From JBAQMG01 sp049302575 (GTDB lineage: Bacteria; Bacillota; Desulfitobacteriia; Desulfitobacteriales; Desulfitobacteriaceae): a DNA stretch of 21,018 nt. The DNA lies in NCBI GenBank assembly GCA_049302575.1, contig JBAQMG010000116.1, positions 1-21,018 on the forward strand, written 5' to 3'. The translations under genes and the position numbers were made by a program. Position 1 is the first letter of the stretch. Each line of letters opens with the position of its first letter. Below, piece by piece: positions 8,336-16,059 of the stretch. The notes below the pieces were generated by a model. The model was not told the DNA's origin and ran no database searches. It saw only the letters and a program-made list of their open reading frames with translations.

Positions 8336-9553
8336 TTAAACAAAATCTTGTAAAACAGAATTAGCTAAAAAAACATACTCCTGATTTAGGCGAAGATACC
8401 CCTCTTGAACAAAAAGTATTCCTGTTTTTTCATATTTTCTCAAAACTTCAGCGTAAATATCCCTAAGATCACACTCAAAATCTTGTTTGAAAACACCCAG
8501 GTCTACTCCCTTAGCTAATCTGAGTCCTAAAATGACCCGCTCAGCCATCCTGACCTTGAGTGACAAGTGCTCTAACTCTCCTTCATCAATGGGGTACTGT
8601 CCTATTGCTAAGTGATGCCCATATTCCCTAATATCCTCGATATTCTTCCAACGTTTACCTTGCAAACAAGAAACTGCGCCCGGCCCAAGTCCTAAATAGT
8701 CCTCCCCAGTCCAATACTTTAAATTATGACGACACTCTAAACCTGTGAGGGCAAAATTAGAAGTCTCATAATGGCTATACCCTAATCCAGTCAGTCGGTT
8801 CACTGCCCAAGTATACATTTGCGCTTGCAGATCATCATCTGGAATCTGAGAACCTAAGCAGGACTCAAGACGTTTAGCCAACGGTGTTCCGTCCTCAATC
8901 ATTAAGCCATAGAGTGATAAATGTTCTGGCCTAAAACTTAAGGCCTGTTCAATCGTCTCCTGCCACTCCTCCAAGCTCTGCTCAGGCAGCCCAAACATCA
9001 AATCAAGATTGAGATTATCAAAACCGGCTGTTCGCAGGAGTCTGATACTCTGCCTAACCTGATCAGACGTATGAATACGCCCAATTTCTTTTAGACTTCG
9101 ATCATTAAACGACTGAACACCAAGGGAAAAACGATTAATCCCATAACTTCTCAAGAGTTCAAGCTTTTCTTCAGTTAAAGTCCCCGGGTTCCCTTCTACA
9201 GTGACCTCCGCACCCGTCTCAAACAAAAATCCTCGTTGCAGCACTTCCAACAAGCGTTCCAAATCCGCAACGTCTAAAGCAGTCGGCGTCCCGCCTCCGA
9301 TAAAAAGAGAAGATACCCCTTGTGGAGCATCCATTTGATACCGCTGAACTTCTACTCCCAACCCCTCTAAAAAAACTGCAAGCAAGGACTTCTCTTCTTC
9401 ATCCTTCTTAGTATCCTCGTCTATCTTCCCACATCCGTCTCTCATTACATATCCGTCAATCTCTCTATTACCTGTAAGGGGATAAGAAAAGAAAGCACAA
9501 TAATCACATTTTCGAACACAAAAGGGCACATGCACATACAACCCCAGCATCAT
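8336..9553 (-). CDS. hemW: Radical SAM family heme chaperone HemW
   Basis: Heme-binding radical SAM protein related to coproporphyrinogen dehydrogenase HemN; HemW is thought to insert heme into target proteins. The cluster motif CVRKCDYC has Cys at 12, 16 and 19, without the fourth cysteine of true HemN (next residues AFF). Further family blocks are SLFIGGGTPTALD, EVTVEGNPGTLT, RFSLGVQSF and NLDLMFGLPEQS, with YWTGEDYLGLGPGAVS and the HemN C-terminal domain near the end. 405 residues is slightly long because of a charged insert (about 30-55, rich in D/E/K) after the first strand. Two adjacent ATGs (9553, 9550) follow TGAGGA; the second has better spacing. It is 34 nt downstream of lepA, so probably cotranscribed with it. 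Confidence 0.95.
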   Translation of the reverse strand: MMLGLYVHVPFCVRKCDYCAFFSYPLTGNREIDGYVMRDGCGKIDEDTKKDEEEKSLLAVFLEGLGVEVQRYQMDAPQGVSSLFIGGGTPTALDVADLERLLEVLQRGFLFETGAEVTVEGNPGTLTEEKLELLRSYGINRFSLGVQSFNDRSLKEIGRIHTSDQVRQSIRLLRTAGFDNLNLDLMFGLPEQSLEEWQETIEQALSFRPEHLSLYGLMIEDGTPLAKRLESCLGSQIPDDDLQAQMYTWAVNRLTGLGYSHYETSNFALTGLECRHNLKYWTGEDYLGLGPGAVSCLQGKRWKNIEDIREYGHHLAIGQYPIDEGELEHLSLKVRMAERVILGLRLAKGVDLGVFKQDFECDLRDIYAEVLRKYEKTGILFVQEGYLRLNQEYVFLANSVLQDFV

Positions 9554-9587
9554 CGTTCCTCATTTCGTCTTGTCTCGTTTCTTCCCC

Positions 9588-11393
9588 TTAATCATCAATT
9601 CGCAAAACCGCCATAAACGCATCCTGCGGAATCTCCACACTGCCCACTTGTTTCATGCGCTTCTTACCCTCTTTTTGTTTCTCTAACAACTTACGTTTAC
9701 GTGAGATATCTCCCCCATAACATTTAGCTAAAACATCTTTACGCATCGCGCTTACGGTCTCACGAGCAACCACACGTGAACCAATCACGGCTTGAATCGG
9801 AATTTCGAACATCTGCCTGGGGATAATTTTGCGCAATTTTTCCACTAAACGCCTACCCCGAGCATAAGATTTTTCTTTATGCACAATAAAGGATAGGGCA
9901 TCAACAATTTCTCCGTTAAGCAAGACGTCTAATTTAACTAAGTCAGCTTCTTTATAACCTGCCAGAACATAATCTAAGGAAGCATATCCCTTAGTCCGTG
10001 ATTTTAACTGATCGAAATAATCGTAAACAATTTCGTTTAAGGGCACTTCGTAAATTATGCTTACGCGACTGGCTGAAAGATACTCCATATCAATATATTG
10101 TCCGCGTTTTTCCTGATTCAATTCCATGATCGCCCCAACATACTCTGAAGGTACCATGATCGTTGCCTTAACCATCGGCTCTTCAATTGAAGAAATTTCA
10201 GCCGCTGGAGGAAGATGCGCAGGATTATCGATTGAAAAAACATCCCCTTGGAGATTTTTCACCAAATATATAACACTAGGAGCTGTAGTAATCAGGTTTA
10301 AATCATATTCCCGTTCTAAGCGTTCCTGAACAATCTCCATATGCAATAGACCTAAGAAGCCACAACGAAAGCCAAAACCCAAAGCCACTGAAGTCTCTGG
10401 TTCAAAAACCAAGCTAGCATCGTTGAGATGAAGTTTTTCCAGCGAATCGTGTAACCGCTCATAATCACTGGAGATGACTGGATAAAGTCCGCAAAATACC
10501 ATTGGTGTTGCTTTACGATAACCAGGAAGGGGGGTAAGTGCTGGATTTTCAGCAGACGTAATCGTATCCCCTACTTGTGTATCTTTAACATTCTTAATAC
10601 TAGCTGTAATAAAACCCACTTGCCCGGCTTTAAGTTCTTCGACGATACAAATCGCTGGTGTAAGGACTCCCACCTCGGTAACCTCAAACGTCTTGCCAGA
10701 AGACATCATTTTGATCTGAGTTCCCTTTACTACTCGTCCTTCAAAAACACGAATATTAGAGATCGCACCTTTATACGCATCAAAGTGCGAATCAAAGATC
10801 AAGGCTTTCAAAGGAGCACTATCCTCTCCACTTGGTGGTGGAACCTTTTCCACAATAGCCTCCAGAATCTCCTCTATCCCAACCCCTGTTTTAGCTGAGG
10901 CAAGAATTGCCTCACTGGCATCTAAGCCGATAATTTCTTCAATTTCTTGTCTTGCCCGTTCAGGTTCCGCGCTCGGCAAATCAATTTTATTAATGATCGG
11001 CAAAATCTCTAGGTTGTTTTCCAAAGCTAGATAAACATTAGCTAGAGTCTGTGCTTCAATTCCTTGAGCAGCATCGACAACCAACAAAGCTCCTTCACAG
11101 GCAGCCAAGCTACGCGATACTTCATACGTAAAATCGACGTGCCCAGGAGTATCGATCAAATTCAATTCATAGACTTCGCCATCCTTTGCCAGATAATGGA
11201 GTCGTATGGCTTGAAGTTTAATGGTGATTCCACGTTCACGCTCCAAGTCCATTGAATCTAGCACTTGATGTTCCATCTCCCGAGCGGTTAAGGCACCGGT
11301 ATATTCAATGAGACGATCCGCCAAGGTCGATTTGCCATGATCAATATGAGCAATAATCGAAAAATTGCGAATACGTTGTGAGGCTTGTCCCAC
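9588..11393 (-). CDS. lepA: Elongation factor 4 (LepA), ribosome back-translocating GTPase
   Basis: Translational GTPase, 601 residues, normal length. The P-loop AHIDHGKST is at 15-23, followed by switch II DTPGHVDF and the G4 motif NKIDLP. EF-G-like domains II, III and V follow, and the LepA-specific C-terminal domain contains CYGGDISRKRKLLEKQKEGKKRMK. It starts with GTG at 11393, preceded by AGGGGGAAGACC. It is the upstream partner of hemW, as in other Firmicutes. Confidence 0.97.
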   Translation of the reverse strand: MGQASQRIRNFSIIAHIDHGKSTLADRLIEYTGALTAREMEHQVLDSMDLERERGITIKLQAIRLHYLAKDGEVYELNLIDTPGHVDFTYEVSRSLAACEGALLVVDAAQGIEAQTLANVYLALENNLEILPIINKIDLPSAEPERARQEIEEIIGLDASEAILASAKTGVGIEEILEAIVEKVPPPSGEDSAPLKALIFDSHFDAYKGAISNIRVFEGRVVKGTQIKMMSSGKTFEVTEVGVLTPAICIVEELKAGQVGFITASIKNVKDTQVGDTITSAENPALTPLPGYRKATPMVFCGLYPVISSDYERLHDSLEKLHLNDASLVFEPETSVALGFGFRCGFLGLLHMEIVQERLEREYDLNLITTAPSVIYLVKNLQGDVFSIDNPAHLPPAAEISSIEEPMVKATIMVPSEYVGAIMELNQEKRGQYIDMEYLSASRVSIIYEVPLNEIVYDYFDQLKSRTKGYASLDYVLAGYKEADLVKLDVLLNGEIVDALSFIVHKEKSYARGRRLVEKLRKIIPRQMFEIPIQAVIGSRVVARETVSAMRKDVLAKCYGGDISRKRKLLEKQKEGKKRMKQVGSVEIPQDAFMAVLRIDD

Positions 11394-11405
11394 GGTCTTC
11401 CCCCT

Positions 11406-11429
11406 ATTCGAAGTTCGTTGTTCGTTGTT
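11406..11429. repeat. Short 7-bp tandem repeat in the lepA leader
   Basis: TTCGAAG TTCGTTG TTCGTTG TT (11407-11429) has the same 7-bp period and TTCG/TCGA flavour as the blocks at 4361-4631 and 13139-13238. It lies about 13 nt upstream of the lepA start codon, next to its ribosome-binding site. Confidence 0.7.
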
Positions 11430-11514
11430 TTAATAAGAAAATAGCCATATCCATTATTGTTATGCCCCAAAGGTGCATGGGTAATTAATCGAATGAAAGT
11501 CTGCTCAAAAGATA

Positions 11515-11523
11515 ATTATACCA
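11515..11523 (-). promoter_or_regulatory. Candidate extended -10 promoter for lepA-hemW
   Basis: On the minus strand TGG-TATAAT (hexamer at 11515-11520) gives a perfect -10 with an extended TGn element. No good -35 is visible at 16-18 nt. It lies in the 172-bp murJ-lepA gap and would give a leader of about 115 nt. Nothing else gene-like is seen in this gap. Confidence 0.5.
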
Positions 11524-11565
11524 GATAACGACACGCAATGCACAAATATAATGCCTTATTCATTG

Positions 11566-13116
11566 TTATGTGTGTAGTTTGCGTTGGAGAAGACTCGCTG
11601 TTTGTAAAAACTCTTCCATCCTTAATAATCTGGCGAATGTCGCAAATAGTAAAACTCCCAAACAAAAGCCTGTAAAAAGGATAATTATAGAAGCAAATGT
11701 TTCTATTCCTAGAAACGTTGTCAACCAACTTGACCATAGCCAAATGATTGCTCCTGTAACACTTGAAATAACCAGTGTTTTAATAAAGGTCTCCAAAAGA
11801 TGTTTTCCGTCAATCCGACCCATTCGCCGTCGCAAAACCAATAAAAGCAAGAGCATATTTGCAAAAGAAGCAACCATATTTGCTAAAGCTAGACCACCGT
11901 GAGCAAGTGGCTGAATCAAGAGAAGTGCTCCTACTAAATTAATACCCATGGCCAAGGTCCCTATAAGTGCCGGTGTCCAGGTATCCTGAAGTGCATAAAA
12001 CATCCGCGGTAAAATCTGTATAACAGATTGAGCCACGATTCCCAACGAAAAGTAAACTAAAGGAATTGCAGTCATGAGAGTACTCTCACTGGTAAACTTA
12101 CCATGCTGAAATAAAACCCTAATCAAGGGATATCGTAAAACAATCACGCCCATGGAAATCGGAATCGTTATAAACATTACCATTCCAATCGCCCTTGAAG
12201 ACATGAGACTAAACTTATCCCACTGTTGCAAAGCAGCCTGTTCTGTCATAGTAGGAAATACCGCCATTGCTATTGCTACGGCGAAGATTCCTACCGGAAG
12301 TTGAGCTAGACGGTTGGAATACATAATTGCTGTAATACTTCCCTCTCTTAGGGAAGAACCCAAATTCGCATTAACCATCACTTGGATTTGATTAAGTGCA
12401 AAACCTAAAATTATTGGCAGAGCTAAAGCAGCGATTCGCTGAACAGAGGGGTGTCGCCAATCAATGACTGCGTAATACTTAAACCCTACCTTTTTCAAAG
12501 CTGGTACCTGCACAAGAAAATTAGCCAGAGCACCAACTACAACCCCCACAGCAAATCCCGCGATACCTAAACGGCGAGCCAATAATGCGCCGAAAAAGAT
12601 GATACAGGCATTGTAAAGGACGCTTCCCAAAGCTGACGGCCAAAAAATCTTATAAGAATTAAGAATACCCATAGTAAAACCACTCATCGCCAAGATTAAA
12701 GGCTGAATCAGAAGGATTCTCATCAAATGCACAGCTAAATCCATATTGGTTTTAAAACCCGGAACTAATAAGTGCACAAACTGCGGGGTAAACATCAGGG
12801 CTATGATAATGAGGCAACTAAGCGCTATAAACGTAATATTCAGTACTGAACTAACAACACGCCAGCCCTCATCTTCCTTATTCTTAGCAATATATTCTGA
12901 AAACACAGGAATAAAGGCCGAACTCAAAACTCCACCAACTAGCAACCAATACAAAAGGTCTGGAAGAGCAAACGCAGCGTTATAAGCATCAGTGACGCCA
13001 GCTTGCCCAAACAACCCAGCAATTAAAGTTTCCCTAAAAAAACCCAGAATACGGGAGACTAAACTTGCCGCCATAAGGAACCCTGCCGCTTTGACAACAG
13101 TACGTGTGGTTGACAT
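11566..13116 (-). CDS. murJ: Lipid II flippase MurJ (MviN family)
   Basis: Integral membrane protein of the MOP superfamily that moves lipid II across the membrane for peptidoglycan synthesis. From ATG 13116 (MSTTRTVVKAAGFLMAASLVSRILGFFRE) it has 516 residues with about 14 hydrophobic segments. The family start SRILGFFRETLIAGLFGQAGVTDAYNAAFALPDLL is clear. ATG 13116 has GGGAAGGA 8 nt upstream; a GTG at 13146 would start the protein inside the 7-bp repeat tract, so it is rejected. The family is often called murJ next to spore genes; a sporulation-specific role cannot be judged from sequence. Confidence 0.94.
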   Translation of the reverse strand: MSTTRTVVKAAGFLMAASLVSRILGFFRETLIAGLFGQAGVTDAYNAAFALPDLLYWLLVGGVLSSAFIPVFSEYIAKNKEDEGWRVVSSVLNITFIALSCLIIIALMFTPQFVHLLVPGFKTNMDLAVHLMRILLIQPLILAMSGFTMGILNSYKIFWPSALGSVLYNACIIFFGALLARRLGIAGFAVGVVVGALANFLVQVPALKKVGFKYYAVIDWRHPSVQRIAALALPIILGFALNQIQVMVNANLGSSLREGSITAIMYSNRLAQLPVGIFAVAIAMAVFPTMTEQAALQQWDKFSLMSSRAIGMVMFITIPISMGVIVLRYPLIRVLFQHGKFTSESTLMTAIPLVYFSLGIVAQSVIQILPRMFYALQDTWTPALIGTLAMGINLVGALLLIQPLAHGGLALANMVASFANMLLLLLVLRRRMGRIDGKHLLETFIKTLVISSVTGAIIWLWSSWLTTFLGIETFASIIILFTGFCLGVLLFATFARLLRMEEFLQTASLLQRKLHT

Positions 13117-13138
13117 TCCTTCAATCCTTCCCCTTCGG

Positions 13139-13238
13139 CGAGGCACGATGCGCGATGCACGATGCGCGAGAGTATACTTCGAACCTCGAACCTCGCGCCT
13201 CGTGCCTCGATTTTAGCATCGTGCCTCGATTATAGCAT
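13139..13238. repeat. 7-bp tandem repeat blocks with inverted symmetry between murJ and spoIIP
   Basis: The left half reads CGAGGCA CGATGCG CGATGCA CGATGCG (13139-13166). The right half reads TTCGAAC CTCGAAC CTCGCGC CTCGTGC CTCGATT (13178-13212) and continues into two 19-bp direct copies at 13201-13219 and 13220-13238 (CGTGCCTCGATTTTAGCAT, one difference). The 16-mer at 13139-13154 is complementary to 13194-13209 with one mismatch, so the transcript upstream of murJ could fold into a strong hairpin ending about 23 nt before the murJ ATG. Confidence 0.88.
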
Positions 13239-13261
13239 CTATCAGGGGAAGGTAAAAGAGT

Positions 13262-14359
13262 TTATTCTTTTTTTAACCAGTCTCCTAGTATTTCAGCTAC
13301 TGCCTCAGCTGCTCCATTAGCCTCAGCTAAAGTGTTAAGTTGACTACCAAATTCAAATAGTAAAGCTCCGTCAGCAAGATGCTGATTATAGCGTGCATCT
13401 GCCGCATAACTAATTTCCTTGGCGAAAAGATCAGGATATTTCTTTTCGCCAAGGGCCATAATCTGTTTAGCAAGCTCTTCATTTTTTTGCCAGTGCGGAT
13501 TTTTTTTGCCGATCACAATAAGCACCTTACTCCGCTGTTTTCCGTTAACTAAGGCGATCGACTTATTTACTCCAGCTGGTAGACCGTCACGATGAACATC
13601 TAATAGGAGGCGTAAAGAAGGGTTATCTTGAAGAAGTTTCTGAGCGGTTATAATAGAATTCCCATAAGCTTTCATAAAGTCAACTGCATCGTGAATTTGT
13701 AGCGAATGGCTTACGCCTATACCCTGTTTAGCCAAACTTTTGGTCAGGGTTTCACCAATTGTCACTACATCACCATTTTCGCCTTCCCTACGTTCAGGCC
13801 CACCGTCCCCAGCGTAGGACTCTGCATTATGAGTGTGGTAGATGCCTACAAGTACTTTTTTACCATTTAATCCAGGTATAGCCTGGGTTGGAACAGGGGT
13901 GGTCGGAAGATTGACTTCTGGATCACCACTAGATGAATCTGGTATGGCTTGGGGGATCGGCCCCTCCAACTCTGGATCATTCGGGTAATAAGCCCAGCCC
14001 AACCAAGCTGGCCCTTGGGGTGGCGGAGAGAAATAACTCAAAAAGAACGTTCTGCTGTCCGCTAGATTGACGCCAGTTAATAAGAACATACTCAAAGAAA
14101 CCCCCTGGTTTCTGAGCTTATCCAAACGCAATCTTTCCGGTTGGGAATATCCTGCTGCCCCTTCAAGCAAAAAAGCTTCGATTGGTACACCTTGATCAAT
14201 GATTAACCTAGCTAATTGCCCCGAACTCCCATTATTAACGGCATAGAAAACTCCCGAGAAAAATAGTATAATTGCTAACATCATAATAAAACCTTGTGCC
14301 AATTGAGCACTCGGCCAAAAAATACTATGTTTTTGGTAAGCAGCTTGATCTTGCAACAA
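13262..14359 (-). CDS. spoIIP: Stage II sporulation protein P (SpoIIP), peptidoglycan amidase/endopeptidase
   Basis: Cell-wall hydrolase of the DMP complex that thins septal peptidoglycan during engulfment. 365 residues: one N-terminal membrane anchor (about 20-41), a linker, a proline-rich stretch (about 110-162), then the zinc-dependent SpoIIP domain. Visible catalytic/metal motifs are IYHTHNAESY (H175, H177, E180), IGET (E203), LLLDVHRDGLP (H256) and LLFEFGSQLNT (E336). The start is TTG at 14359, with GGGGG 8 nt upstream; the next Met codons (26, 27) lie inside the membrane anchor, so the TTG is needed. An 11-bp inverted repeat covers this start region. The usual upstream neighbour gpr is missing. 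Confidence 0.95.
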   Translation of the reverse strand: MLQDQAAYQKHSIFWPSAQLAQGFIMMLAIILFFSGVFYAVNNGSSGQLARLIIDQGVPIEAFLLEGAAGYSQPERLRLDKLRNQGVSLSMFLLTGVNLADSRTFFLSYFSPPPQGPAWLGWAYYPNDPELEGPIPQAIPDSSSGDPEVNLPTTPVPTQAIPGLNGKKVLVGIYHTHNAESYAGDGGPERREGENGDVVTIGETLTKSLAKQGIGVSHSLQIHDAVDFMKAYGNSIITAQKLLQDNPSLRLLLDVHRDGLPAGVNKSIALVNGKQRSKVLIVIGKKNPHWQKNEELAKQIMALGEKKYPDLFAKEISYAADARYNQHLADGALLFEFGSQLNTLAEANGAAEAVAEILGDWLKKE

Positions 14360-14407
14360 AGACTTGTCCCCCTTTCCTCTACTGAAGAAATATGAAGGAC
14401 AAGTCTT
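14359..14407 (-). promoter_or_regulatory. Hairpin covering the spoIIP translation start
   Basis: Perfect 11-bp inverted repeat: 14359-14369 (AAGACTTGTCC on plus) and 14397-14407 (GGACAAGTCTT). In the minus-strand transcript the 3' arm takes in the last two G of the GGGGG Shine-Dalgarno (14368-14372), the whole spacer and the first base of the TTG start. The structure could limit spoIIP translation. It might instead be a remnant terminator for the upstream membrane protein gene, but only TTTGTTG follows, not a U-run. Confidence 0.6.
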
Positions 14408-14437
14408 ATCTAGAACTTCAAAATAATTTACTAGCTT

Positions 14438-14770
14438 TTAACGTAATTCCGTAGGCACAAAACTATCCACAATACCTATGACCAAAGAAGCCAAAAGTGC
14501 CCCAATAATGCTGACGCTAATGTACCCTGGAACGATGAACTGACTTAAATAAATAACTACAGCTGCGGTCAGAAAACCAATCGCTCCCCTACCCATCCTA
14601 GAAATCTTCTGCTTACCAAATGCCAGCTCAATTACATAGCCAAGAACAGCAATGACCACAGCTGCAATTAAAGCTCCTGTAAAACCAGCAACTTTCAACC
14701 CCGGAACTATATAACTCACTAACAATAATACTAAGGCGGATACTATGAACCGTACAATCATACCTAACAT
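14438..14770 (-). CDS. Small four-helix membrane protein, YvlD / phage holin family 4
   Basis: 110 residues, almost entirely hydrophobic, with four predicted membrane helices: about 4-25 (IVRFIVSALVLLLVSYIVPGL), 29-50, 62-80 and 85-103. The repeated pattern VPGLKVAGFTGALIAAVVIAVLGYVIE / VPGYISVSIIGALLASLVIGIVD is typical of the PF04020-type 'phage holin family' proteins (YvlD in B. subtilis). These are ordinary chromosomal proteins, not evidence of a prophage. ATG 14770 follows AGGAGGG with 7-nt spacing. The gene lies upstream of spoIIP, in the slot where many relatives carry gpr. Molecular role unknown. Confidence 0.85.
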   Translation of the reverse strand: MLGMIVRFIVSALVLLLVSYIVPGLKVAGFTGALIAAVVIAVLGYVIELAFGKQKISRMGRGAIGFLTAAVVIYLSQFIVPGYISVSIIGALLASLVIGIVDSFVPTELR

Positions 14771-14917
14771 ACGTTAACCCTCCTATCGTTTTTTCACAGA
14801 GATTAAAACCAAACCTTAAGTTCGAATATTCTCTGCATGCATCTCTAGTTTAAACAATTGATCCAAATATTATTTATCATAGAGTTTATTTTTTATTTAT
14901 ATTATTCCTAATTTTTC

Positions 14918-14946
14918 TTGCTTAATTGTTTATATGATGATAAAAT
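14918..14946 (+). promoter_or_regulatory. Promoter of rpsT
   Basis: -35 TTGCTT (14918-14923), 17-nt spacer, -10 TAAAAT (14941-14946) with an extended TGA just before it. It is placed about 50 nt upstream of the rpsT start. The rest of the 14771-14986 divergent gap is AT-rich, and I see no convincing minus-strand promoter for the holin-like gene in it. Confidence 0.7.
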
Positions 14947-14995
14947 ATGCTTTGCGTAAACTGTAGAAGAAAGTTACCAAGAGGGGGTGACCACA

Positions 14996-15268
14996 GTGCC
15001 AAACATTAAGTCTGCTATAAAGAGAGTTGAAACAGCTAGAGTACGTACTATTAAAAATGCTGCAGCTAAATCCTCTTTACGTACAGCAATCCGGCGTTTT
15101 GATGAATCATTGAGCACGGACGAGGGAACGGCGAATACTCTTTTAAGTAAGGTAACCCGTGCTTTAGATAAAGCTTGTTCTAATGGTTTGATTCATAAAA
15201 ACTTAGCCGCCAGAAAAAAATCCCGACTGACCAAGAAATTTGCCAAAAAGTTCGCTCAAGTCGGATAA
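14996..15268 (+). CDS. rpsT: 30S ribosomal protein S20 (bS20)
   Basis: 90 residues, the normal length, highly basic and helical. Start is GTG at 14996 giving the typical MPNIKSAIKRVETARV, with GAGGGGGTGA directly upstream. A GTG at 14987 is in frame but lies in the Shine-Dalgarno region and is rejected. It ends KKSRLTKKFAKKFAQVG. Primary 16S rRNA-binding protein of the 30S body. Transcribed opposite to the genes on both sides. Confidence 0.96.
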   Translation: MPNIKSAIKRVETARVRTIKNAAAKSSLRTAIRRFDESLSTDEGTANTLLSKVTRALDKACSNGLIHKNLAARKKSRLTKKFAKKFAQVG

Positions 15269-15274
15269 TCCAAG

Positions 15275-15397
15275 GATTGGCTAAAAATTAAGCGGCTTGT
15301 AAAGAGGACCTGGCTTTTGTCAAGTCTTATTGTGCAGGCGAAAGCCAAGTTGCACTTATGCGGATCCAAGATTTATACTGTCTGATATGCCAAGCAA
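15275..15397 (+). other. Structured 3' region of the rpsT transcript (possible ncRNA or attenuator)
   Basis: No open frame is credible here, but complementary segments are. A hairpin with a GAAA tetraloop is formed by GTGCA-GGC-GAAA-GCC-AAGT-TGCAC (15332-15355). A competing stem pairs 15311-15317 (TGGCTTT) with 15341-15347 (AAAGCCA). TTTTGTCAA (15315-15323) is perfectly complementary to TTGACAAAA (15403-15411), which is most of the 5' arm and the loop of the terminator that follows. This resembles terminator/antiterminator logic, yet no plus-strand gene follows. I recognise no known riboswitch class. Confidence 0.35.
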
Positions 15398-15427
15398 AGC
15401 TGTTGACAAAACGTCAACGGCTTTTTC
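15398..15427 (+). terminator. Rho-independent terminator downstream of rpsT
   Basis: Stem AGCTGTTGAC (15398-15407), loop AAAAC, stem GTCAACGGCT (15413-15422), one G-U pair, followed by TTTTC and more T-rich sequence. It separates rpsT from the convergent DUF5317 gene and may serve the minus strand weakly too. Confidence 0.88.
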
Positions 15428-15470
15428 ATTTGTTTTTATAGCATTGCTTGATGCTGTAAAGTTGTATTAT

Positions 15471-16028
15471 TCATCCCCCATATTCGTTCGATACTCGTTT
15501 TCTAGTCATCGTCTTGAAAACCAATAGTAAACTGCCGATATCAATAAAAATATCTCCAACACTAAAGACTTGCATATTAAATCCAGGTATCGCAAGATAA
15601 AATCTATCTGCTAGTACGCTAATTCGGGTGGTCGAAGTCATCAAGCCATGAGTTCCCTGTCCCTCTATTAACACTTTGCGGCTAGCTTCTGGAAGAAATG
15701 TCGGATCGACTGGCATCACACCCCCGTTTAAAACAATTACTAATGTATTAAGCAAAATGCCAAAGGCAAGCACACGCATCCCAGACATTGACCAATTACA
15801 CAAAGTGAAAATTAGCAATAAAAAATATGAAGTAGTATCAAATACTGGGCTGACCCAACTCCACCCAAAACTAAATCCTTTTACTGCTGCCCAATAAACA
15901 CCAATTTGCAGTGCAAAAGCCAAAATGACCAACCAAAATTCTCGAAGGTCTAGTTGTCCAAGTTGATCCATTCTTCCCCCACTTAAAACACTAAGTGCTA
16001 GAGCAAAGATGATCATTTCTATAAGCAT
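15471..16028 (-). CDS. DUF5317 family membrane protein
   Basis: 185 residues with about five hydrophobic segments: 1-15, 30-52, 60-77, 84-100 and, near the end, 157-171. The conserved core LNGGVMPVDPTFLPE, then H127 in GTHGLMT, then LADRFYLAIPGFNMQVFSVGDIFIDIGSLLL is what I associate with DUF5317 (from memory, not searched). Function unknown. AGAGGTG precedes ATG 16028. It begins 31 nt after the HD-GYP gene, so both are probably on one transcript; this suggests a membrane partner or target of the c-di-GMP enzyme, which is inference. Confidence 0.8.
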   Translation of the reverse strand: MLIEMIIFALALSVLSGGRMDQLGQLDLREFWLVILAFALQIGVYWAAVKGFSFGWSWVSPVFDTTSYFLLLIFTLCNWSMSGMRVLAFGILLNTLVIVLNGGVMPVDPTFLPEASRKVLIEGQGTHGLMTSTTRISVLADRFYLAIPGFNMQVFSVGDIFIDIGSLLLVFKTMTRKRVSNEYGG

Positions 16029-16059
16029 TATTACACCTCTTTGCCAAATAACTCTACTG

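Noticed and set aside
11288..11470. 60-codon minus-strand frame overlapping the lepA start
   Set aside because: TTG start without a Shine-Dalgarno, overlaps the strong lepA N-terminus in another frame, no recognisable features.
11516..11743. 75-codon minus-strand frame at the murJ 3' end
   Set aside because: It is a frame shadow of murJ, whose own frame codes for a continuous membrane protein to 11566.
14438..14770. Prophage holin
   Set aside because: The family name is historical. No lysin, integrase or other phage gene is nearby, and homologues are ordinary chromosomal membrane proteins.
15330..15527. 65-codon plus-strand frame after rpsT
   Set aside because: It runs through the terminator stem and into the antisense of the DUF5317 gene, without a ribosome-binding site.
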